Of a DNA stretch of 5,619 nucleotides, positions 1 to 4,170 are shown one piece after another. The DNA comes from Acidimicrobiia bacterium (GTDB taxonomy: Bacteria; Actinomycetota; Acidimicrobiia; Acidimicrobiales; Ilumatobacteraceae), in contig RFMT01000176.1 of NCBI GenBank assembly GCA_009927565.1, positions 1 through 5,619 of the forward strand. Reading direction: 5' to 3'. Numbering within the stretch: position 1 is the first letter of the stretch; the number at the start of each line of letters is the position of its first letter. A program made the position numbers and the translations under genes. The notes beneath the pieces are model-generated. The model was not told where the DNA came from, made no database searches, and saw nothing but the letters and a program-made list of their open reading frames with translations.

Positions 1-515
1 CCGTTGCAATCGGGGCGATTGCGAGTCACATCTAAATCGAAAACTCGGTCTTGCTCGATGCCAAGTGCCTTGAATACATCTGTTCCAAGTTTGAGCTTGT
101 TCGGCAGAATCAAAATGCCATCAGCATCTGCGGTCAAACCCAATTCGGTGCCCGAGCAAAGCATGCCGTGACTCTCAATACCGAGAATCCCGCGCGCCGT
201 GATTACTCGACCGTCAGGCATAGTGGTGCCGAGTGTTGCAAGTGGAATCAAATCACCCGACTTCATATTGAACGCCCCGCACCAAACGTGCAATTCTTTG
301 CCGTCGCCTGCGTCGACATATACGCGGTGCACTTTTTCGGCGTCACGGTGACGCTCGGTACGCAGGACCTTGGCTACAACTACACCTTTGACGGGCCTAC
401 CAACAGTTGTCACTGACTCAACTGCTAATCCAAGACTCGTCATCGCATCAGCGAGTTTTTCGGCATCAGTACCAAATGAGCCAAAATCATTTAGCCACGA
501 ATTCAAGACTTTCAT
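1..515 (-). CDS. pheT: Phenylalanyl-tRNA synthetase beta subunit, N-terminal part (cut by window edge)
   Basis: PheT forms the (alpha-beta)2 phenylalanyl-tRNA synthetase with PheS. This fragment holds about 171 codons from the ATG; a complete PheT is usually near 800 residues, so the 3' part lies outside the window. The start MKVLNSWLNDF is typical of the family. It is followed by the EMAP/OB-fold tRNA-binding domain at about residues 40-155, where I read VVVAKVL, AEKVHRVYVDAG, LHVWCGAFN, GDLIPLATLG, ARGILGIESHGMLCS and ELGL. The fragment ends in VTRNRPDC, the beginning of the next conserved block. The ATG overlaps the pheS stop as TGATG, and an AAGG lies 8 nt upstream inside pheS (524-527), so the two subunits are probably translationally coupled. 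No odd features in the visible part. Confidence 0.96.
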   Translation of the reverse strand, partial: MKVLNSWLNDFGSFGTDAEKLADAMTSLGLAVESVTTVGRPVKGVVVAKVLRTERHRDAEKVHRVYVDAGDGKELHVWCGAFNMKSGDLIPLATLGTTMPDGRVITARGILGIESHGMLCSGTELGLTADADGILILPNKLKLGTDVFKALGIEQDRVFDLDVTRNRPDCN

Positions 516-1543
516 CAGAACTGCCTTAAAAATCTCAAGTCGTTCGTATACATCTCGCGAATATCTTCAACCTTGTGCCGTTCTTTAGCCATGCGATCAA
601 TACCGAACCCGAATGCAAAACCACTGAACTCTTCCGGATCTATACCTCCGCTGATCAAGACATTCGGGTGCACCATGCCGCAACCGCCGAGTTCAATCCA
701 CTCGCCGTCGGCACGACGAATATCGAACTCTGCGCTTGGCTCAGTGAACGGAAAAAATGATGGACGGAGGCGACTCGTGAACTCGTTACCGAAAAATGCC
801 TTGGTAAAGGCTTCGATTGTGCCCGCCAAATGAGCGAAAGTGATACCTCTGTCAATCACGAGACCTTCGATCTGATGAAAAACTGGCATATGCGTTGCAT
901 CAGGCGTATCGCGACGAAAAACTCGACCCGGCATAATCGCATAAATCGGTGGCTTCCATGTTTTCATTACACGAATTTGCACCGGCGAGGTGTGCGTTCG
1001 CAATAGAACAGAATTGGGCTCACCATATTCGAGAAACATCGTGTCGAATTCAGATCGCGCCGGGTGCGATTTTGGCATGTTCAGTGCCTCAAAATTATGA
1101 AAGTCTGTTTCGACCTCTGGTCCTTCGGCGATTTGAAAACCTAAACCTATGAAAACATCTTCAAGTCTCTGCGTCGCCTGAGTCACTATGTGACTATGTC
1201 CCCTTCGACGTTGCACCAATAATTCGGTCAGATCGAGCGACTCTTGTTCGATGCGAGCAGCGATCGCATTATCTGCGAATTCACGAGTTCGAGTTTCAAG
1301 TGCCGCGGCTATCTCGCTTGCTGCCGCATTTAGCAACTGACCAATTGAACGCTTATCTTCAACCGATGACAGTTTGCCCATTTCACTTTTTAGGCCATTT
1401 AGCGGGCTGTCTTTTTTATTTAGATCTGCTGACAAAGCACGCAAACCCGCGAGGTCTGTCGTACTTTTGATTGCTGACATTGCTGAGTCTTTGGCCCCGC
1501 CAATTGCCAGTCTCATTGACTCAACAGAGTTTTGATCAGACAT
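515..1543 (-). CDS. pheS: Phenylalanyl-tRNA synthetase alpha subunit
   Basis: PheS is the catalytic subunit of cytoplasmic phenylalanyl-tRNA synthetase, a class II enzyme that activates Phe with ATP and charges tRNA-Phe. The 342-residue product matches the usual length. Residues 1 to about 100 form the Ala/Glu/Lys-rich helical coiled-coil arm that contacts tRNA. The catalytic core shows motif 1 around GFQIAEGPEVETDFHNFEAL (135-154), LLRTHTSPVQIR (180-191), motif 2 at VFRRDTPDATHMPVFHQIEG (208-227), WIELGGCGMVHPNVL (282-296) and motif 3 at GFAFGFGIDRMA (308-319). After motif 3 the sequence KERHKVEDIRE replaces the more familiar hydrophobic-plus-RYG pattern; the end NDLRFLRQF is canonical. The ATG start is 39 nt after trmH and has no convincing SD. 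The stop is shared with the pheT start. Confidence 0.97.
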   Translation of the reverse strand: MSDQNSVESMRLAIGGAKDSAMSAIKSTTDLAGLRALSADLNKKDSPLNGLKSEMGKLSSVEDKRSIGQLLNAAASEIAAALETRTREFADNAIAARIEQESLDLTELLVQRRRGHSHIVTQATQRLEDVFIGLGFQIAEGPEVETDFHNFEALNMPKSHPARSEFDTMFLEYGEPNSVLLRTHTSPVQIRVMKTWKPPIYAIMPGRVFRRDTPDATHMPVFHQIEGLVIDRGITFAHLAGTIEAFTKAFFGNEFTSRLRPSFFPFTEPSAEFDIRRADGEWIELGGCGMVHPNVLISGGIDPEEFSGFAFGFGIDRMAKERHKVEDIREMYTNDLRFLRQF

Positions 1544-1566
1544 CGTTACTTAACTTTAGTCTTCAG

Positions 1567-1577
1567 TGACTTCGTGA
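1567..1577 (-). repeat. Copy 1 of an 11-nt repeat found in two intergenic gaps of the operon
   Basis: TCACGAAGTCA on the minus strand lies 5 nt after the stop of the TrmH-family gene, in the 39-nt gap before pheS. With flanks it reads AAGTCACGAAGTCAC, an imperfect tandem of AAGTCAC. The same 11-mer follows rpmI at 2742-2752. Function unknown; chance similarity is possible. Confidence 0.35.
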
Positions 1578-1582
1578 CTTGG

Positions 1583-2350
1583 CTACTTATTGTGCTGGCG
1601 CTTAACTTCAAAGCACAACAGTGTGGCTGCCATCGCAACATTCAGGCTTTCAGAGCGACCAGCGTGTTCGATAGTCAGCCATCCATCAAGTTTTGTATTC
1701 ATCGACAGACCATGTGCCTCATTGCCGAGCACAATTGCAACCCGACCAGACAGGTCTGCGGCATTGAAATCAACTGACTTGTCAAGTTGGTGACTCGACG
1801 TACCCCAGGTTTTAAAACCAAGCATGGCAACCTCGTCAAGTGTGACCGACTCAAAAACTGGAATGTTAAAAATTGCTCCAGCAGATGCTCTCACTACTTT
1901 TGGACTAAAAGCATCAACGGTGCCACTCGTCAGCATTACCGCACTTGCTCCCGCTGCTTCTGCTGAGCGCAGAATCGTACCCAAGTTGCCTGGATCTGAG
2001 ATTTTGTCGGCTACTACAACCCAAGACTCATTGCCATTCTTCAAGTCATCAATTTCATGCTCTTTTTTTATTGCAATTGCGATCACCGGCTGCGGTGTCG
2101 AAGTTGATGCGACCCGCTCAATGACACCAGCAGCAAGATCGTTTACTGCGCTTCCTGCTCCAGAACAAGCGACGCCACCGGGTGCAACAAATTGCGACTC
2201 GATCTGCCAACCAGCCCGAATCGCCTCGTCAATCAGAGTGGCGCCTTCGACTACGAACGCCTTCTCTTGTGCTCGTTCGGATTTATCGTTTACAAGTCTG
2301 CGTAGTCGCTGAACTCGATTGCTCGTGAACGCGAGTGGCGAAAGACTCAG
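1583..2350 (-). CDS. TrmH/TsnR-family rRNA 2'-O-methyltransferase (SPOUT), probable CTG start
   Basis: A SpoU/TrmH-class SPOUT enzyme that uses AdoMet to methylate a ribose 2'-OH, most likely in 23S rRNA given the family and the rplT neighbour; the target base is not deducible. With the CTG start it has 255 residues, normal for the family. Residues about 1-88 are the substrate-binding domain, with NRVQRLRRLVNDKSERAQ, the conserved FVVEG (32-36) and LIDEAI. The SPOUT domain follows: motif 1 DPGNLGTILRSAEAAG (119-134, with N122 and R128), motif 2 IVLGNEAHGL (206-215) and motif 3 ESLNVAMAATLL (234-245), the knot that binds AdoMet. No ATG, GTG or TTG lies in frame between the upstream stop (2363-2365) and GTG 2086, which would delete the whole N-terminal domain. 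CTG 2350 overlaps the rplT stop as CTGA and has AAGGG 9 nt upstream. Function is sure; the exact start is inferred. Confidence 0.9.
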   Translation of the reverse strand: MSLSPLAFTSNRVQRLRRLVNDKSERAQEKAFVVEGATLIDEAIRAGWQIESQFVAPGGVACSGAGSAVNDLAAGVIERVASTSTPQPVIAIAIKKEHEIDDLKNGNESWVVVADKISDPGNLGTILRSAEAAGASAVMLTSGTVDAFSPKVVRASAGAIFNIPVFESVTLDEVAMLGFKTWGTSSHQLDKSVDFNAADLSGRVAIVLGNEAHGLSMNTKLDGWLTIEHAGRSESLNVAMAATLLCFEVKRQHNK

Positions 2351-2703
2351 ACGAGTGCGCCCTTAGCTGTTTCAACTAACTTCGCGAATGCTTTTTCGTC
2401 ATGAACGGCAAGATCGGCCAAAATTTTTCGGTCGACTGTAATGCCTGCTGCTGACAAGCCCGCAATGAAACGGCTGTAGCTCATGTCATGCATACGACAA
2501 CCAGCATTGATGCGCTGAATCCACAGACTGCGGAACTCGCCCTTCTTTGCGCGACGGTCACGAAATGCATACTGACCTGAGTGCAGCACTTGTTCGTTTG
2601 CCGAGCGGAATGTACGGCTTCGATCTCCGTAGTAACCCTTTGCCTTTTCAAGAATTGCCCTGTGCTTTTTGCGGGCATGAACACCACGTTTAACTCTGGC
2701 CAT
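2347..2703 (-). CDS. rplT: 50S ribosomal protein L20
   Basis: L20 binds 23S rRNA early in assembly of the large ribosomal subunit; in several bacteria it also represses its own operon. The 118-residue product is of standard length. It begins MARVKRGVHARKKHRAILE, then has the conserved GYYGDRSRTFRSANEQVLHS and FRDRRAKKGEFRSLWIQRIN, and the C-terminal RNA-binding globular part SYSRFIAGLSAAGITVDRKI followed by LADLAV. The first 60 or so residues are strongly basic, as expected for the long extended helix that threads into rRNA. The ATG is supported by AGGA at 2711-2714, 7 nt upstream. It follows rpmI after 50 nt, the usual L35-L20 pairing, and its TGA stop overlaps the CTG start of the methyltransferase gene. 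Nothing unusual in the protein. Confidence 0.98.
   Translation of the reverse strand: MARVKRGVHARKKHRAILEKAKGYYGDRSRTFRSANEQVLHSGQYAFRDRRAKKGEFRSLWIQRINAGCRMHDMSYSRFIAGLSAAGITVDRKILADLAVHDEKAFAKLVETAKGALV
2360..2364 (-). promoter_or_regulatory. Ribosome binding site supporting the CTG start of the TrmH-family gene
   Basis: AAGGG (context TAAGGGCGC) lies within the last codons of rplT, 9 nt before CTG at 2350-2348. The spacing is ideal for initiation at that CTG. No ATG, GTG or TTG in this reading frame sits at a usable distance, so the site decides the start. Because it lies inside rplT and the start overlaps the rplT stop, ribosomes finishing L20 could also re-initiate here. Confidence 0.55.
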
Positions 2704-2741
2704 CTTCGTTTCCTTTCAGTAAAAGTTTGATTACAGATCTT

Positions 2742-2752
2742 TGACTTCGTGA
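2742..2752 (-). repeat. Copy 2 of the 11-nt intergenic repeat
   Basis: TCACGAAGTCA on the minus strand lies one base after the rpmI stop, in the 50-nt gap before rplT. The flanking AA two bases upstream is also shared with the copy at 1567-1577, so 13 of 14 positions agree over AAxTCACGAAGTCA. Confidence 0.35.
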
Positions 2753-2753
2753 T

Positions 2754-2951
2754 TTACCGCTCTGCGAGCAGACGCTTTATTCGTTTGACATCACCAGTGT
2801 GCACGTCGACAGTGCCGTCAAGACGACGAGTGCGCTCGCTCGACTTGTGTTCAAACAAGTGCTGACGCATCGACTGCTGACGACGAAGTTTGCCTGTGCC
2901 TGTTTTCTTAAATCGCTTCTTTGCTGTCTTGGATGTTTTCATCTTTGGCAT
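2754..2951 (-). CDS. rpmI: 50S ribosomal protein L35
   Basis: L35 is a small, very basic structural protein of the 50S subunit. The 65-residue product has the family start MPKMKTSKTAKKRFKKTGTG, then KLRRQQSMRQHLFEHKSSER and a C-terminal VKRIKRLLAER; length is typical (about 64-66). The ATG has GGAG 7 nt upstream (2959-2962). Both the SD and the first 14 or so codons lie inside the 3' end of infC, which is read in another frame. L35 translation is therefore likely to be coupled to, or at least affected by, ribosomes finishing IF3. rplT follows after 50 nt. Confidence 0.97.
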   Translation of the reverse strand: MPKMKTSKTAKKRFKKTGTGKLRRQQSMRQHLFEHKSSERTRRLDGTVDVHTGDVKRIKRLLAER

Positions 2952-3570
2952 TTTGTGGCTCCGTTTCGGTTGTCGTTATTGAATTGTCTTGTTTGATCGG
3001 CGTTGTGATGACTGTTGTTGGTTTTGTCCCAGCAGGCTTTGGGCTCGCTGGACGTTTGGCTGCTTTTTTGTCTGGTGAGAGAACCATCGTCATATTTCGA
3101 CCCTCGAGTCGGGCCGATGTGTCAACTTTGGCAATCGGACCGAGTTGCTCGATCACGGCATCCAAAATCTTGGACCCCAACTCTGGATGAGCCATTTCTC
3201 TTCCGCGAAATTGCAGGGTGACTTTTACCTTATGGCCCTCGTCGAGAAACTCGAGCATGTGGCGCACCTTGGTGTCAAAGTCTCCTTTGGCAATCTTCGG
3301 CTTGAACTTGACTTCCTTCATTGTGATCTGCACCGTTTTTTTTCGGGACTCTTTCAGCCGTTGAGCCTCTTCGTAACGGAACTTGCCGTAGTCCATGATT
3401 CGACATACGGGTGGTTCTGCTAACGGAGCAACTTCAACAAGGTCTAAATCGGCCTTGCGAGATCGCTCAAGTGCATCTTCGATACTGACGACTCCAACTT
3501 GTGATCCGTCTGCGTCAACGAGTCGAACCTGTTTGGCTCGAATTCTCTCGTTGTAGCGCGGCTCATTAAT
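2908..3570 (-). CDS. infC: Translation initiation factor IF-3 (non-canonical ATT start, C-terminal tail)
   Basis: IF3 binds the 30S subunit, keeps it free of 50S and checks the start codon and initiator tRNA. From the ATT at 3570 the product is 220 residues: N-domain beginning NEPRYNERIR, then VRLVDADGSQVGVVSIEDAL and LDLVEVAP; the family signature PPVCRIMDYGKFRYEEA (53-69); a basic linker; and the C-domain with KEVKFKPKIAKGDFDTKVRH, VTLQFRGREMAHPELG and RLEGRNMTMVLSP ending near residue 167. The last 50 or so residues are a Lys/Pro/Thr-rich disordered tail. No ATG, GTG or TTG occurs in frame between the upstream TGA (3589-3591) and ATG 3396, which would lose half of the N-domain and the signature. 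ATT gives an N-terminus like that of other actinobacterial IF3 proteins; ATA at 3582 (224 residues) is the alternative. The 3' end overlaps rpmI by 44 nt. Confidence 0.93.
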   Translation of the reverse strand: MNEPRYNERIRAKQVRLVDADGSQVGVVSIEDALERSRKADLDLVEVAPLAEPPVCRIMDYGKFRYEEAQRLKESRKKTVQITMKEVKFKPKIAKGDFDTKVRHMLEFLDEGHKVKVTLQFRGREMAHPELGSKILDAVIEQLGPIAKVDTSARLEGRNMTMVLSPDKKAAKRPASPKPAGTKPTTVITTPIKQDNSITTTETEPQNAKDENIQDSKEAI

Positions 3571-3578
3571 TGGCGGTG

Positions 3579-3602
3579 CTATGACTGTTCACTGCTTGAC
3601 AA
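3579..3602 (-). other. Possible 7-codon leader mini-ORF ahead of infC (MSSSEQS)
   Basis: TTG at 3602-3600 sits 9 nt after the only strong SD in the leader and opens a frame of seven codons ending in TAG at 3581-3579. That stop overlaps the in-frame infC codon ATA (3582-3580) as ATAG. Terminating ribosomes could re-initiate at ATA, or at ATT 9 nt further on. This is inference from spacing only. A sequence error shifting the frame, so that IF3 itself would start at this TTG, is a real alternative. Confidence 0.3.
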
Positions 3603-3611
3603 GCGGCTGTG

Positions 3612-3617
3612 CCTCCT
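3612..3617 (-). promoter_or_regulatory. Strong Shine-Dalgarno sequence in the infC leader, far from the infC start
   Basis: AGGAGG (context AAGAGGAGGC) is the best anti-SD match in the infC leader. It lies 29 nt before ATA and 41 nt before ATT, too far for direct initiation at either, but 9 nt before the TTG of the mini-ORF. Between SD and start the mRNA can form a small hairpin, GCTT-GTC-AAGC (3594-3604), which would shorten the effective distance only partly. Confidence 0.6.
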
Positions 3618-3648
3618 CTTTCGTGTTGGATAAAATTCAAAACTCGAA

Positions 3649-3677
3649 ATTTTGATTTGTCGCGGCACGCGGGTCAA
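3649..3677 (-). promoter_or_regulatory. Candidate sigma-70-type promoter for the infC operon
   Basis: TTGACC (-35, 3677-3672) and CAAAAT (-10, 3654-3649) are separated by exactly 17 nt on the minus strand. Transcription would begin near 3642, giving about 25 nt before the AGGAGG and about 70 nt before the infC ATT. The -35 matches the consensus at five of six bases and the -10 at four of six. The TCAAAA/TTTTGA inverted repeat at 3637-3655 spans the -10 and start region. No experimental support; other start points in the AT-rich leader are possible. Confidence 0.42.
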
Positions 3678-3681
3678 AGCC

Positions 3682-3702
3682 AGCCGTGGCGATGCCACAG
3701 CT
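3682..3702. repeat. Short hairpin/inverted repeat between the two divergent promoters
   Basis: The arms AGCCGTGGC (3682-3690) and GCCACAGCT (3694-3702) pair over nine positions with one C-A mismatch, around a GAT loop. It lies 5 nt upstream of the infC -35 hexamer. It is followed on neither strand by a proper T-run, so an intrinsic terminator is unlikely; a protein-binding site or a chance structure fits better. Confidence 0.4.
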
Positions 3703-3774
3703 TTCAGCTCGACCGAGACGCACTCAGCAACAAAGATCAAATTTACGAACTTTGTAAAACTTGGTGGCAAGGTG

Positions 3775-3788
3775 GGAAACTAGTTTCC
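3775..3788. repeat. Perfect 14-bp palindrome, possible operator
   Basis: GGAAACTAGTTTCC reads identically on both strands. It lies in the divergent control region, 26 nt upstream of the candidate -35 of the DUF1844-like gene and about 97 nt upstream of the infC -35. A dimeric regulator site is the natural reading of such a palindrome, but no regulator is encoded in the window and the motif does not match one I can name. Confidence 0.4.
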
Positions 3789-3814
3789 ACTTTTGCTGTG
3801 CAACTGAAAAGATT

Positions 3815-3846
3815 TTGACTATCTCTTCAATCACGTAAGGCATAAT
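3815..3846 (+). promoter_or_regulatory. Weak candidate promoter for the DUF1844-like gene
   Basis: TTGACT (3815-3820) and CATAAT (3841-3846) form -35 and -10 elements, but with a 20-nt spacer, longer than optimal. If CATAAT is the -10, transcription starts around 3853-3857, at or just before ATG 3857, giving a leaderless or nearly leaderless mRNA. That arrangement is common in actinobacteria and agrees with the lack of an SD before ATG 3857. Confidence 0.35.
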
Positions 3847-3856
3847 GGTATCGCAA

Positions 3857-4153
3857 ATGAGTGACAACCCCACACCAGAACACGAAAAAGCGCTAGCAGA
3901 AGCCCGAGCACGGCTTGCCGAAACACCTGCCAATGTCGTTGTAGCCAACCATGTAGTTGGCCTATATGAATTGGCGGCAATTCACCTGGGTGCTAACCCA
4001 CCAAGATTTGAAGATGCCCGCCTGGCAATCGATGCGCTAGCGGCAATAGTTGATGCCCTCGGCAGTCGACTCGGACAGGACCACGAAACCTTCAAAGATG
4101 CGCTTGCAAATATTCGCTTGGTATACGTCAAGTTGACGACAGAAAATAACTAG
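3857..4153 (+). CDS. DUF1844-like small protein
   Basis: A 98-residue protein resembling the DUF1844 family, of unknown function. The N-terminus (1-20) is hydrophilic and Glu/Lys/Ala-rich. A likely helix VVVANHVVGLYELAAIHLG (27-45), a short NPPRFEDA turn, and two amphipathic helices LAIDALAAIVDALGSRLG (56-73) and ETFKDALANIRLVYVKL (77-93) follow. The last two resemble the DUF1844 pattern of conserved Ala/Leu helices. There is no signal peptide, clear transmembrane segment or catalytic motif. ATG 3857 is chosen because MSDN is a natural beginning and the -10-like CATAAT lies just upstream. An in-frame ATG at 3845, preceded by AAGG at a short 4-nt spacing, would give 102 residues. DUF1844 genes are, to my knowledge, often near infC in actinobacteria, but here it is divergent. 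It is the only plus-strand gene I support and ends 17 nt from fmt. Family assignment is from memory of the pattern. Confidence 0.75.
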   Translation: MSDNPTPEHEKALAEARARLAETPANVVVANHVVGLYELAAIHLGANPPRFEDARLAIDALAAIVDALGSRLGQDHETFKDALANIRLVYVKLTTENN

Positions 4154-4170
4154 GAATAACTATTCGCGTA

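Noticed and set aside
51..416. Plus-strand open frame of 121 codons at the left edge
   Set aside because: It is antisense to pheT, which encodes a recognisable tRNA-binding domain over the same bases.
1182..1194. GTCAC-TAT-GTGAC inverted repeat
   Set aside because: It lies within pheS codons of a conserved stretch (GHSHIVTQ), has only a 5-bp stem, and is expected by chance.
1583..2086. GTG 2086 as the start of the TrmH-family gene (167 residues)
   Set aside because: It would remove the whole N-terminal substrate-binding domain, which is plainly encoded in frame upstream without a stop, including VQRLRRLV and FVVEG.
1824..2312. Plus-strand open frame of 162 codons
   Set aside because: It lies wholly opposite the methyltransferase gene, whose SPOUT motifs are unmistakable; the composition is that of an antisense frame.
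2908..3396. ATG 3396 as the infC start (162 residues)
   Set aside because: It falls inside the IF3 signature (PPVCRIMDYGKF) and removes most of the N-domain; 58 conserved residues are encoded upstream.
3579..3770. Minus-strand open frame of 63 codons through the infC leader, in the same frame as the mini-ORF
   Set aside because: Its start is a TTG without an SD, the product resembles no known protein, and it runs through the proposed infC promoter. Only the last seven codons, behind the AGGAGG, have initiation support.
3724..3948. Minus-strand open frame of 74 codons opposite the DUF1844-like gene
   Set aside because: It is antisense to a better-supported gene, has biased Ala/Ser composition typical of a shadow frame and covers the control region.
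4154..4170. Bidirectional terminator between the DUF1844-like gene and fmt
   Set aside because: The 17-nt gap has no inverted repeat and no T-run; termination must lie elsewhere or be factor-dependent.
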